A stretch of 64,000 nt of DNA from Kitasatospora sp. SolWspMP-SS2h (GCF_003259315.1 NZ_QLLT01000014.1:1-64000), one strand, 5' to 3'. Counted from the stretch's first letter, positions 48,367 through 56,657 are shown. The notes: a model not told the origin generated them from the letters alone. Translations and numbers: made by a program.

Positions 48367-50052
48367 TCACTGCTTGGCCAGGTCGCCCTCCGGATCGGTG
48401 CCGAGCTGCGCCCCGCTGACCGCCAGGTGCAGTCCGCCGCCGTCGAGCAGGGTGTAGCGCTGCTTCTCGGGCACGCCGGTGCAGGCGCTGTCGTTGCCGT
48501 CCGGGCGCTCCTGGAGCAGCACCTCGCGGTCGGTGGCGGAGAGCAGGGTGAGCACGCCCCGGCAGACGGTGCTGTCGAACGCGGAGGCGTTGCCGGTGCG
48601 CCCGACGTCCTGGCCGACCCGGCCCGCGGTGAAGGTCACGGTGAAGGTGGACGGCAGCGGGACGATCTTGGTGGTGATGGTGCCCTTGAAGGTGCCGAGG
48701 AACGCGTCGGGCAGCGCCGCGCCGCCGCCCGGGGCCGGCGGCCCCGTCCCGCTCGCGCTCGCACTCGCGTCCGCGCTCGTGCTCGCGGCGGTGCCCGGGC
48801 CCGCCGTGCCGCTGCCGCTCGGGCCCGTGCCGGCCCGGGGCGTCCCGCCGCCGCTCGCGCGGGGAGTGCCGCCGCCCGCCGTCCCGGTGGCGGCGTCCTG
48901 CCCGGGCGAGGGGCTGCCGCCGGGGTCGGCCGACGACCAGGGCAGGCGGTCGCCGGCGGCCAGCCCGCCGTAAGCCGCGGCGGCCAGCACCGCGACCGCC
49001 ACCGGCGCCGCCCACCGCGCCCGGCGCCGCGTGCGCCCCTCCGCCGGGCCCCGGTCCCGCGTCCGGTCCCGCCCGGGTCCCGGGGCCGCCCCGGACGGGC
49101 GCCGTCCGCCGTCGAGCACGGTGGGCATCCGGTCGACGGCCACCGCGCCGGTCCGGCCGCTGTCGCCCTCCAGGTCGAGGAGTTCGACCGCGGCCCGGCC
49201 GACCGCGGCGGCCAGCGGGCCGGGCAGCCAGCCCTCGGGGCCGGCCGCGGCGGAGGCGAGCCGGGCCCGCAGCGCGGCGGGGGTGGGGCGCAGCGCCGGG
49301 TCCTTGGCCAGGCAGGCGGTCACGACCGCGCGCAACCCGCCGTCCAGGCCGCCGAGTTCCGGCTCCTCGTGGAGCACCCGGTAGAGCAGGACGGCGGCGC
49401 TGACGCCCTCGCCGAACGGGGCGGTGCCGGTGGCGGCGAAGGCCAGCAGGGCGCCGAGCGAGAAGACGTCGGCGGGCGGCCCGGTGGGCGCGCCGGCGGC
49501 CTGTTCGGGCGACATGAAGCCGGGCGAGCCGACCACGTAGCCGCTGTGGGTGACGGCGGAGGCGGCGTCCAGCGCGCGGGTCACCCCGAAGTCGATCAGC
49601 CGGGGCCCGTCCAGGGTGAGCAGCACGTTGGACGGCTTGACGTCCCGGTGCACCAGGCCGAGGGCGTGCACCTGCTCCAGGGCCTCGGCGAGCCGGACGC
49701 CGAGCGCGTGCACCGAGGGGACGGGCAGCGGGCCGGCCGTGCGGACGGCCTCGCCGAGCGCGGGGCCGGCCACGTAGCCGGTGGCGAGCCAGGGGCGGGG
49801 GCCCTCGGTGTCGGCGTCCAGCACCGGGGCGGTCCAGCGCCCGCCGACCCGGCGGGCGGCCGAGACCTCCTGGCGGAACCTGGCCCGGAACTCGGGGTCG
49901 TCGGCCAGTTCGGGGCGCACCACCTTGACCGCGACGGTCCGCCCGCCCGCGGTCCGGCCCAGGTAGACCCGGCCCATGCCGCCGGCGCCGAGCCGGCGCA
50001 GCAGCCGGTAGTCGCCGATCGCCGTCGGGTCGTCCGCCGTCAGCAGTTCCAT
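48367..50052 (-). CDS. Transmembrane Ser/Thr protein kinase
   Basis: A 561-residue kinase from ATG 50052. Kinase domain about residues 15-275: glycine loop LGAGGMGRVYLG, VAVKVVRPE (Lys near 42), HRDVKPSNVLL and LIDFGVTRAL (catalytic Asp and DFG equivalent), and the APE-like MSPEQAAGA. A long basic linker ends in one membrane segment (APVAVAVLAAAAYGGLAA), then a Gly/Ser/Thr/Pro spacer and an external domain of about 110 residues (FLGTFKGTITTKIVPLPSTF with a CRG and an ACTG cysteine that may pair). Not PASTA type. Target and signal unknown; no obvious operon partner. Confidence 0.92.
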   Translation of the reverse strand: MELLTADDPTAIGDYRLLRRLGAGGMGRVYLGRTAGGRTVAVKVVRPELADDPEFRARFRQEVSAARRVGGRWTAPVLDADTEGPRPWLATGYVAGPALGEAVRTAGPLPVPSVHALGVRLAEALEQVHALGLVHRDVKPSNVLLTLDGPRLIDFGVTRALDAASAVTHSGYVVGSPGFMSPEQAAGAPTGPPADVFSLGALLAFAATGTAPFGEGVSAAVLLYRVLHEEPELGGLDGGLRAVVTACLAKDPALRPTPAALRARLASAAAGPEGWLPGPLAAAVGRAAVELLDLEGDSGRTGAVAVDRMPTVLDGGRRPSGAAPGPGRDRTRDRGPAEGRTRRRARWAAPVAVAVLAAAAYGGLAAGDRLPWSSADPGGSPSPGQDAATGTAGGGTPRASGGGTPRAGTGPSGSGTAGPGTAASTSADASASASGTGPPAPGGGAALPDAFLGTFKGTITTKIVPLPSTFTVTFTAGRVGQDVGRTGNASAFDSTVCRGVLTLLSATDREVLLQERPDGNDSACTGVPEKQRYTLLDGGGLHLAVSGAQLGTDPEGDLAKQ

Positions 50053-50125
50053 GCCCGTCCCCCTCACGCCGCCGGGGCGGCGCCCGGCCCGGCCGTCCGA
50101 TCATCCCAGGACGGCCGCCGGCCGG

Positions 50126-50238
50126 GAACGCCGAACCGCCCGGCGGCGGCCCGGGCCACAACGGCTCGGGCCACGGCGGCTCGGGCCACGGACGCCGAAC
50201 CGCCCGGCCGCGGCCCGGGCAGCGACGGCTCAGGCCAC
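50126..50238. repeat. Imperfect ~50-bp direct repeat overlapping the end of mqnA
   Basis: Two copies (50126-50174 and 50190-50238) share GACGCCGAACCGCCCGG-like blocks. The second copy supplies the last codons of mqnA, so this repeat touches coding sequence. Confidence 0.55.
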
Positions 50239-51117
50239 CGCGGGCGCGGCCTCCAGCAGCCGGATCGGCACGTCGGGGGCGAAGCCGCTGTCGGCGGCGA
50301 CCCGGCGGGCGAACTCGGCGATGCCGGCCAGCTGGCGCTCGCCGAGCGAGAAGTCGAGCGCCTCGGAGAAGTAGGTCTCCAGCAGCGGGGCGTCGAACTC
50401 CTCCCAGCGGGCGGCCTGCTCGGCGACCTTGCCGGCCTCGGCCAGCGAGAGGTCGCGGGACTCCAGGAAGGCCCGGTGGACGGCGGCGGTCAGCGCGGGG
50501 TGCCGCTCGGCGTACTCGCGGCGGGCGGCCCAGACCGCGAAGACGAACGGCAGGCCGGTCCACTCCTTCCACATCGCGCCGAGGTCGTGCACGGCCAGCC
50601 CCTGCCGGGGGGCCTGCTCCAGCGAGGCGCGCAGCGCGGGGTCGCCGATCAGGACGGCGGCGTCGGCGTCGGCCAGCATCGCGTCCAGGTCGGGCGGGCA
50701 GGAGAAGTACTCGGGGCGCACCCCCTCGCGCTCCTCCAGCAGCAGCCGGGCCAGCCGCACCGAGGTACGGCTGGTGGAGCCGAGCGCGACCCGGCGGCCG
50801 TCCAGCTCGGCCAGCGGGACCTTGCTGACGATCACGCAGGACATCACCGGGCCGTCGCTGCCCACCGCGATGTCCGGCAGCACCACCAGCCGGTCGGCGT
50901 TGCGCAGGTACTCCACGCAGGTGATCGGGCCGATGTCGAGGGCGCCGGCCACCAGCCGGTCGCTCAGCTTCTCCGGGGTGTCCTTGCTCAGGTCGAGATC
51001 GAGCAGGTTGCCCGTGCGCGCGAGACCCCAGTAGAGGGGAAGACAGTTGAGGAACTGGATATGCCCGACCCGCGGCCTGACCGCGGTCTCCGGCCGTTCG
51101 GCATCCCTACTGCTCAC
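50230..51117 (-). CDS. mqnA: Chorismate dehydratase (MqnA family)
   Basis: A 295-residue periplasmic-binding-protein-fold enzyme that removes water from chorismate to give 3-enolpyruvyl-benzoate, the first committed step of the futalosine menaquinone pathway. GTG 51117 start after GGGAG. Blocks: RVGHIQFLNCLPLYWGL, LVAGALDIGPITCVEYLRNA and ALGSTSRTSVRLARLLL with the internal WKEWTGLPFVFAVWAARRE. Separate from mqnC by the kinase gene, so regulated apart. Confidence 0.93.
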   Translation of the reverse strand: MSSRDAERPETAVRPRVGHIQFLNCLPLYWGLARTGNLLDLDLSKDTPEKLSDRLVAGALDIGPITCVEYLRNADRLVVLPDIAVGSDGPVMSCVIVSKVPLAELDGRRVALGSTSRTSVRLARLLLEEREGVRPEYFSCPPDLDAMLADADAAVLIGDPALRASLEQAPRQGLAVHDLGAMWKEWTGLPFVFAVWAARREYAERHPALTAAVHRAFLESRDLSLAEAGKVAEQAARWEEFDAPLLETYFSEALDFSLGERQLAGIAEFARRVAADSGFAPDVPIRLLEAAPAVA

Positions 51118-51289
51118 CGTGTGCTCCCTTGCGGTTGGTGCCCTCCCGGCAGGGTATGCCCGCTGATTGGGACGGTTCGCACCCGGTGTCCGACACACCG
51201 CCCGACACCGCTGTTCACCCCTGGTCGGGGCAGCCACCGCGTGCTACCGTTCCCCTCAGTTGCAGTTTGATTCCCCTTGCAGTACTTGG

Positions 51290-51320
51290 AGCCTGCGGAG
51301 CATGTAACCGCAGGCTTTTT
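51290..51320 (+). terminator. Intrinsic terminator with U-run upstream of the cold-shock gene
   Basis: AGCCTGCGG (51290-51298) and its exact complement (51308-51316) form a 9-bp stem with a nine-base loop, followed by TTTTTGTAATTTTT, rare in such high GC. No gene feeds it: the nearest upstream gene, mqnA, reads the other way. A TACCGT (51245-51250) could be the -10 of a transcript of about 65 nt ending here. Confidence 0.8.
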
Positions 51321-51469
51321 GTAATTTTTCAGCAGTATCAGGCGTCAATTGAGTTCGATTGAAGCCTGTGCGAAAAACTCCGGACTCGTCCGGAGGCGGG
51401 GCGATCAGCGCAGCGGACCCGGGCGCCACAAGGTGTGGTGTCCACAACGTCCCTCGCAAGGAGAACGGT

Positions 51470-51673
51470 ATGGCGACCGGAACCGTCAAGTGGTTCAACG
51501 CCGAGAAGGGCTTCGGCTTCATCGCCCAGGAGGGCGGCGGCCCCGACGTCTTCGTCCACTACTCCGCCATCAACGCGAGCGGTTTCCGCTCGCTGGAGGA
51601 GAACCAGGCGGTCAACTTCGACGTCACCCAGGGCCCCAAGGGCCCGCAGGCGGAGAACGTCACCCCCGTCTGA
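51470..51673 (+). CDS. Cold-shock protein (CspA family)
   Basis: A 67-residue RNA-binding OB-fold protein. RNP-1 KGFGFI and RNP-2 VFVHY are intact, and the length and the KWFNAEKG start are those of CspA/ScoF proteins. It melts RNA structure in cold or growth transition. AAGGAGAA precedes the ATG. The leader from about 51320 has a CTCCGGA/TCCGGAG hairpin (51378-51395) and a TGTGG/CCACA hairpin near the gene; both would influence translation. Confidence 0.97.
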   Translation: MATGTVKWFNAEKGFGFIAQEGGGPDVFVHYSAINASGFRSLEENQAVNFDVTQGPKGPQAENVTPV

Positions 51674-51733
51674 GACGGGATCTCCCAATTGATCGCTCAC
51701 GGCCCCTCGGGTCCGTACGAGTAGTAGTTCCCA

Positions 51734-51765
51734 AGGAGGCCCGCTGCCGGCGGGCCTCCTGCCTT
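51734..51765 (+). terminator. Terminator after the cold-shock gene
   Basis: AGGAGGCCCGC (51734-51744) pairs exactly with 51750-51760, loop of five, then GCCTTTTCG. 60 bp past the csp stop. Confidence 0.85.
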
Positions 51766-51918
51766 TTCGCACTTCCCCCGCATTTCCCCATTCCGCCCGA
51801 ATTCCTCCCCCCGTGCCCGTTTCGGCCCCCCGCCCGGACCCGGCCCCGGCCGTTTCGGCCCCCCGCCCGGAGCGGACCCGCCCGGAGCCGCCGACCGCCG
51901 CCGGGGGATCATCGGTGC

Positions 51919-52917
51919 ATGTACCGCCTCCGATCCGCCCGCCGCGCCCTCGACCGCTCACTCGGCCGGATCGGCATCGACACCTACCTCCTGCTGCTGC
52001 TCGGCAACGTCCTGCTGGCCACCCTGCTGCCCGCCCGGGGCGCCGCCGCCACCGCCGTCACCCACGGGGTCTCGCTCGCCGTCGCCCTGCTGTTCTTCCT
52101 GTACGGCGCCCGGCTCTCCCCGCAGGAGGCCCTGGCCGGGGCCCGGCACTGGCGGCTGCACCTGCTGATCCTGGGCTGCACCTTCGTCCTGTTCCCGCTG
52201 CTCGGCGAGGCCACCCGGCTGCTGCCGGACGCGGTGCTGCCGCCGCAGCTGTTCACCGGCGTGCTCTTCCTCACCCTGCTGCCGTCCACCGTGCAGTCCT
52301 CGATCGCGTTCACCTCGGTCGCCGGCGGCAACGTCGCGGCCGCGATCTGCGCCGCCACCTTCTCCAGCCTGCTCGGCATCGTGCTCACCCCGCTGCTGGC
52401 CGCCTGGCTGCTCGCCGGCGGCTCCGGCGTCACCGTGGACGGCGGCCAGGTGCTCGACATCGTCCTGCAACTGCTCGTCCCGTTCGCCCTCGGCCAACTG
52501 CTGCGCCGCCGGGTCGGCCCGTGGATCGCCCGGCACCGGCTGGTCACCACGGTGGTGGACCGCGGCTCGATCCTGCTGATCGTCTACAGCGCCTTCAGCG
52601 AGGGCGTCCGCGAGGGCATCTGGAGCCGGGTCACCGCCGGACAGCTGCTCTGGCTGGCCGCGATCTCCCTGGCCCTCCTCCTCACCGTCCTCGCCTTCAC
52701 CCGCCTGGCCTCCCGCCGCCTCGGCTTCTCCCGCCCGGACGGCATCACCATCCAGTTCTGCGGCTCCAAGAAGTCCCTGGCCAACGGCCTCCCCCTGGCC
52801 ACCATCCTGTTCCCGGCCTCCGCGGTCGGGCTGACGGTGCTCCCGCTGATGCTCTTCCACCAGCTCCAGCTCATGGTCTGCACCGTGCTCGCCCAACGCT
52901 GGTCCCGCCGGACCTGA
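51919..52917 (+). CDS. Bile acid:sodium symporter-like transporter (SLC10A7/YfeH type)
   Basis: A 332-residue membrane protein with about nine or ten hydrophobic segments from ATG 51919 (GGGGGAT upstream). The block LTLLPSTVQSSIAFTSVAGG and the late IQFCGSKKSLANGLPLA, with the discontinuous helix region, match the SBF-like DUF4137 group rather than arsenite carriers. Substrate unknown. Confidence 0.87.
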   Translation: MYRLRSARRALDRSLGRIGIDTYLLLLLGNVLLATLLPARGAAATAVTHGVSLAVALLFFLYGARLSPQEALAGARHWRLHLLILGCTFVLFPLLGEATRLLPDAVLPPQLFTGVLFLTLLPSTVQSSIAFTSVAGGNVAAAICAATFSSLLGIVLTPLLAAWLLAGGSGVTVDGGQVLDIVLQLLVPFALGQLLRRRVGPWIARHRLVTTVVDRGSILLIVYSAFSEGVREGIWSRVTAGQLLWLAAISLALLLTVLAFTRLASRRLGFSRPDGITIQFCGSKKSLANGLPLATILFPASAVGLTVLPLMLFHQLQLMVCTVLAQRWSRRT

Positions 52918-53063
52918 CGCCGCCCGGCCCGCCGCGCGACGCCGCCGCGAGCCGGACCGACAGGGCGAGCCGAGCCGACGACACGAGCCGGGCCGACAGC
53001 GGCATCGGACGCCACCCCCGTACCCGTCCGCCGCCGCCCCCACCCGTCGTACGACCGCCGCCG

Positions 53064-53627
53064 TCACCCCAGCGGTGTGCGGTGCAGGCCGATCAGCAGC
53101 CGCCACACCCGTCCCGCGACGGTGGCCGGGGGTTCGGCGACCAGGCCGTGCAGCCAGTCCGCCAGCACGCCGGTGAAGGTGCCCGCCACCGCGGCGGCGA
53201 CCAGCGGGGCGTCCGGTGCGCCGGCCAGTTCCCGTTCCGTCCGGCTGCGTTCCCGCAGTTCGTGGTGGAGCACCGGGCCGAGCGGGCCGCCGCCGCCCGG
53301 GGCCAGCAGTTCCCGGTAGAGGCCGCGGTGGGCGTCCGCCCGGTCGAAGAACTCCACCAGCGCGGACGGCGGGGCCGCCGGGTCCGCGACGCCCCGCCAG
53401 GCGTGCAGCGCGTCCACCGCGTCCCGGACCACTCCCGCGCAGGCGTCCACGGCCAGCGCCGACAGGTCGGGGTAGTGCAGGTAGAACGTCGCCCGGCCGA
53501 CCCCCGCCCGGCGGGCCACCGCCGCCACCGCCAGCTCCGCCAGCGGACGGTCCGCGCACTCCGCCAGTAGCGCGGCCCGCAGCTTCGCCCTGGTCCGTTC
53601 CGCCCGCGGGTCGCCCTGCGCGCTCAC
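53064..53627 (-). CDS. TetR-family repressor
   Basis: A 187-residue TetR protein whose GTG overlaps the stop of the DUF1304 gene (GTGA). HTH: LAVAAVARRAGVGRATFYLHY (residues about 30-50). The C-terminal ligand domain has TFTGVLADWLHGLV. Likely autoregulates the two-gene operon through the palindromes at 54001-54040. Confidence 0.88.
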   Translation of the reverse strand: MSAQGDPRAERTRAKLRAALLAECADRPLAELAVAAVARRAGVGRATFYLHYPDLSALAVDACAGVVRDAVDALHAWRGVADPAAPPSALVEFFDRADAHRGLYRELLAPGGGGPLGPVLHHELRERSRTERELAGAPDAPLVAAAVAGTFTGVLADWLHGLVAEPPATVAGRVWRLLIGLHRTPLG

Positions 53628-53986
53628 CCCGCCACCAGCACCGCGGCCAGCGCCACCGCGCCGGGCAGGGCCTGGGCCCACAGGATCCGCCAGTTGGCCG
53701 TCAGGCCGCCGTACCCGCCCGCCACCACCACGCAGACCAGGAAGAAGACCCGCACCCGGAAGCCGGTCGGGTCGTCCGCCAGCAGGCCCCAGACCAGGCC
53801 CGCCGCCAGGAACCCGTTGTACAGGCCCTGGTTGGCCGCCAACGGGGCCGTCCGCCGGGCCAACTCCGGGTCGAACCCGGACAGCGACCGCCCCGGCGCC
53901 CGCTCCCACAGGAACATCTCCAGCACCAGGATGTACCCGTGCAACAGGGCCACCGCCCCCACCAGCACCGCCGCCGCGACCGTCAT
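53624..53986 (-). CDS. DUF1304 membrane protein
   Basis: A 120-residue protein with four hydrophobic segments, starting with VAAAVLVGAVALLHGYILVLE. The EMFLWERAPGR block and the NQGLYNGFLAAGLVWGLL region are the DUF1304 pattern; function unknown. First gene of an operon with the TetR gene. Confidence 0.88.
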   Translation of the reverse strand: MTVAAAVLVGAVALLHGYILVLEMFLWERAPGRSLSGFDPELARRTAPLAANQGLYNGFLAAGLVWGLLADDPTGFRVRVFFLVCVVVAGGYGGLTANWRILWAQALPGAVALAAVLVAG

Positions 53987-54000
53987 GGCCACTCCCCACT

Positions 54001-54040
54001 CCTGGACAGGTGTCCAGAATAACCAGACACTCGTCCAGAA
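54001..54040 (-). promoter_or_regulatory. Tandem palindromic operators upstream of the DUF1304-TetR operon
   Basis: Two similar sites on the minus strand: CTGGAC-GAGT-GTCTGG (54023-54038) and CTGGACACCTGTCCAGG (54001-54017; TGGACA-GG-TGTCCA on the other strand, perfect arms). Both begin TTCTGGAC. A TATTCT between them could be the -10. This fits self-repression by the TetR protein. Confidence 0.6.
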
Positions 54041-54062
54041 AAAAGCCCTCCCCACCGCACTC

Positions 54063-54177
54063 CCACTACGGCGGCCCGGACCAGCTGCGCACCCCCGCCG
54101 CCACCCCCGGCCCCACCGTCCGCGTCACCGGCACCCCGGGCTTCGGCCGCCCCGAGATCCGCCACGCCCGCCGCTGA
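54063..54177 (+). pseudogene. Possible C-terminal remnant of a DUF1707-type membrane-stress protein
   Basis: This frame ends in VRVTGTPGFGRPEIRHARR and a TGA at 54175. The phrase resembles the C-terminal beta repeat of LiaF/DUF1707 proteins (VTGTxxFGxVxVR). There is no start or upstream part, so at most it is a remnant. Weak evidence. Confidence 0.25.
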
Positions 54178-54189
54178 CGGCGCCGGCGC

Positions 54190-54750
54190 TCAGAAGCCGG
54201 ACGTGTCCACCCGCAGCCCGAACGGCTCCGGCAGTTCGACCGGCTCCCCGAACGGCAGCGGCCCCACCGCCCGGGTGTACCCGAGCGCGCCCGGCTCCGA
54301 GAACAGCGTGCACGCCCGGTCCCGACGGTCGATCAGCAGGTAGAGCGGCGCCCCGTACTCGGCGCACCGGCGCCGCTTCACCACCCGGTCGGTGTCGCCG
54401 GTCGAGTCCGACGTCACCTCGACCACGAGCAGCGTCTGATCGGGCAGCAGGGCACGACCCCCCTTGGCGAGAGGGCGCGGAACGACCGCGATGTCGGGGA
54501 TGTACCAGTTGCTCGATCCCGGCAGGTCGAGGTCGCCGGAGCCCATCACACAGCCCAGCTCACGGACCTTGCCGAAGAGTTGGTAGCGAAGATCGTCTGC
54601 CAATGTCTCGTGGTCCCACTGCGGCGCCATCGGCTCGATGACCCCTTCCACGATCTGAACGCGGTCGCCGGCATAGTGCCGGATCGCGTACTTCAGGGCC
54701 TGCTCCGGATCGACGGCGTCGTACGACCGCTCGCTGGGCAGCGCGCTCAT
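54190..54750 (-). CDS. Uma2-family (DUF820) putative endonuclease
   Basis: A 186-residue protein from ATG 54750. VQIVEGVIEPMAPQWDHETL, WYIPDIAVVPRPLAKGG, LLVVEVTSDSTGDTDRVVK and the YGAPLYLLIDRRDR end form the Uma2 layout, with the Asp and Glu-x-Thr acidic pair expected of a PD-(D/E)XK fold. Divergent from the protein encoded at 24940, so not a recent duplicate. Function unknown. Confidence 0.88.
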   Translation of the reverse strand: MSALPSERSYDAVDPEQALKYAIRHYAGDRVQIVEGVIEPMAPQWDHETLADDLRYQLFGKVRELGCVMGSGDLDLPGSSNWYIPDIAVVPRPLAKGGRALLPDQTLLVVEVTSDSTGDTDRVVKRRRCAEYGAPLYLLIDRRDRACTLFSEPGALGYTRAVGPLPFGEPVELPEPFGLRVDTSGF

Positions 54751-54819
54751 CGCCCCTCCTTCGTCGGCTCCACGCTACCGACCGCCCCGGCCCGCCCCAA
54801 GCGGTCTCACTCCAATGAG

Positions 54820-54853
54820 CGAAGGCCCGCACCCCGGGGGGTGCGGGCCTTCG
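54820..54853 (-). terminator. Terminator after the DAACS symporter gene
   Basis: A 16-bp stem, CGAAGGCCCGCACCCC with its complement, spans 54820-54853, 51 bp past the symporter stop at 54905. Confidence 0.8.
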
Positions 54854-54904
54854 TGCCGGTCCGGTCGCGGGCCGGTCAGGTACCGGTCGCGGGACGGTCG
54901 CGGG

Positions 54905-56242
54905 TCAGGCGGCGACGGGCTCGTCGACGGTCCGGGCCGGGGCGGTGGCCGGGCGGTCGGCGGCGAGCAGGTCGCCGGTGGGGGTGTTGTAGGCGGTGAG
55001 GTCGAGGGTCTTCTCGCGGGCGGAGACCAGGATCGGGACGACGACCTGACCGGCCACGTTGGTGGCGGTGCGCATCATGTCGAGGATCGGGTCGATCGCC
55101 AGCAGCAGGCCGACGCCCTCCAGCGGGAGGCCCAGGGTGGAGAGGGTCAGGGTGAGCATCACGATCGCGCCGGTGAGGCCGGCGGTGGCCGCGGAGCCGA
55201 TCACCGAGACGAAGGCGATCAGCAGGTAGTCCTTGATGCCGAGGTCGATGCCGTACACCTGGGCGACGAAGATCGCGGCGAGCGACGGGTAGATCGCGGC
55301 GCAGCCGTCCATCTTGGTGGTGGCGCCGAACGGCACCGCGAAGGAGGCGTACTCGGACGGGACGCCGAGGCGCTCGGTGACCCGGCGGGTGACCGGCAGG
55401 GTGCCGACCGAGGAGCGGGAGACGAAGGCCAGCTGGATCGCGGGCCAGGCGCCCTTGAAGAAGTTCAGCGGGTTGAGGCCGCCGACGAAGCGCAGCAGCA
55501 GCGAGTAGACGCCGAACAGGACGATCGCGCAGCCGGCGTAGACGTCGATGGTGAGGGTGGAGAAGGGCTTGAGCAGGTCCCAGCCGTAGACGGCGACGGA
55601 CTTGCCGATCAGGCCGAGGGTGCCGAGCGGGGCGAGCCGGATGACCCACCACAGGGCGGTCTGGACGAGTTCGAGGACGGACTCGGAGAGCTTGCGGACC
55701 GGCTCGGCCCTGTCGCCGAGCTTGAGGACGGCCGCGCCGACGACCACGCCGAGGAAGACGATCTGGAGGACGTTCACCTTCAGGAAGGCGTCGGCGATGT
55801 TGGTCGGGATGATGCCGGTCAGGAAGTCGATCCAGGTGCCGCCCTTCTCCACGCCCTTGAGGCCCTGGGTGGAGAGGTTCGCGCCCTTGCCGGGGTCGGT
55901 GAGCAGGCCGAGGCCGAGGCCGACGGCGACCGCGATCAGCGAGGTGGCGAGGAACCAGAACAGGGTGCGGGCGGCGAGGCGGGCCGCGTTGGTGACGTTC
56001 CGCAGGTTGGCGACCGAGACGATGATCGCGGTGAAGACCAGCGGCGGGACGGCCAGCTTGAGCAGCTGGACGAAGGTCTTGCCGATGGTGTCCAGGGTGG
56101 TGGTCAGCCAGCTGACGTCGCCGGCGCGGGCGATCCAGCCGAGCAGCAGGCCGAGGACGAGGCCGCTGACGATCTGGACCCAGAAGGGGGTGCGGCGGAG
56201 GCGTCCCAGCAGGGTGGGCTCGGGCGCGGGCGCGGTGGACAT
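54905..56242 (-). CDS. Dicarboxylate/amino acid:cation symporter (DAACS)
   Basis: A 445-residue transporter of the GltP/DctA/TcyP group. The SSVGTLPVTRR hairpin (SSxxTLP), the ATTKMDGCAAIYPSLAAIF block with NMDGT-like KMDGC, and the DPILDMMRTATNVAGQ region (DxxxDxxRTxxNV) are all present. Eight helices and two hairpins. Substrate could be glutamate, aspartate, succinate or cystine; sequence alone cannot tell. ATG 56242 with GGAG upstream. A leader of about 250 bases with a small ORF precedes it. Confidence 0.9.
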   Translation of the reverse strand: MSTAPAPEPTLLGRLRRTPFWVQIVSGLVLGLLLGWIARAGDVSWLTTTLDTIGKTFVQLLKLAVPPLVFTAIIVSVANLRNVTNAARLAARTLFWFLATSLIAVAVGLGLGLLTDPGKGANLSTQGLKGVEKGGTWIDFLTGIIPTNIADAFLKVNVLQIVFLGVVVGAAVLKLGDRAEPVRKLSESVLELVQTALWWVIRLAPLGTLGLIGKSVAVYGWDLLKPFSTLTIDVYAGCAIVLFGVYSLLLRFVGGLNPLNFFKGAWPAIQLAFVSRSSVGTLPVTRRVTERLGVPSEYASFAVPFGATTKMDGCAAIYPSLAAIFVAQVYGIDLGIKDYLLIAFVSVIGSAATAGLTGAIVMLTLTLSTLGLPLEGVGLLLAIDPILDMMRTATNVAGQVVVPILVSAREKTLDLTAYNTPTGDLLAADRPATAPARTVDEPVAA

Positions 56243-56356
56243 GGGTCTGCGACTCCGGGGGGAAGTGGGGCGGGGCGGGGGGCGGAGGCGGCGGCACGGC
56301 GGACGCGGGGGCCGGGCGGGGAGACCCGGTGGCCGACAGCTGAGGTGTCGGGCGCG

Positions 56357-56494
56357 TCAGGAGCGGCGTGCCGCCCGCATACAGCCGCCGGAGCGACAGC
56401 GGCGCGGGCCGTCCACGGCGCCGGGCAGACGCGGGCAGCGCGGCACGAGCGGGGTGCTCGTCCCGGCCCGGTGCGCGGCGTCTGCGGTGGTCAT
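56357..56494 (-). CDS. Probable leaderless leader peptide (uORF, 45 residues)
   Basis: An ATG at 56494 opens a 45-codon frame ending TGA at 56357. It begins MTTADAAHRAGTS and ends CRSGGCMRAARRS; it has three Cys and nine Arg. The promoter (TTGAAC-18-TAATGT) predicts initiation at about 56495, so the ATG would be at or next to the first base, i.e. leaderless. Between it and the symporter start is a CCGACA/TGTCGG hairpin. Leaderless Cys-containing uORFs are known to regulate Cys-related genes in mycobacteria; here the link is inference. Confidence 0.45.
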   Translation of the reverse strand: MTTADAAHRAGTSTPLVPRCPRLPGAVDGPRRCRSGGCMRAARRS

Positions 56495-56501
56495 GACCGG
56501 C

Positions 56502-56531
56502 ACATTAGCAACAAACCTTTGAGATGTTCAA
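56502..56531 (-). promoter_or_regulatory. Promoter for the leader ORF and DAACS symporter
   Basis: On the minus strand TTGAAC (56526-56531) and TAATGT (56502-56507) with an 18-bp spacer. The -35 lies in a CTTTGA/TCAAAG inverted repeat, a possible operator, inside an AT-rich island. Confidence 0.55.
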
Positions 56532-56596
56532 AGTACTTGTTTGAGGTCGTTCCCGAACCATCCTTCCCTGACAGGCCGTCAGCCCGACCGGCGGCT

Positions 56597-56626
56597 TTGA
56601 CGCCCCTCTGGTTATACGTATAACTT
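56597..56626 (+). promoter_or_regulatory. MFS gene promoter with perfect 14-bp palindrome
   Basis: TTGACG (56597-56602) and TAACTT (56621-56626) are 18 bp apart; GTTATACGTATAAC (56611-56624) is a perfect palindrome between and over the -10. A binding repressor would block RNA polymerase. The regulator is unknown; no repressor gene adjoins it. Confidence 0.6.
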
Positions 56627-56657
56627 GAGGCGACGCCCCGCCGCCGGAAGGACACCC

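Noticed and set aside
51697..51912. 71-codon minus-strand frame after the cold-shock gene
   Set aside because: Gly/Pro-rich, covers the csp terminator, and has no ribosome binding site.
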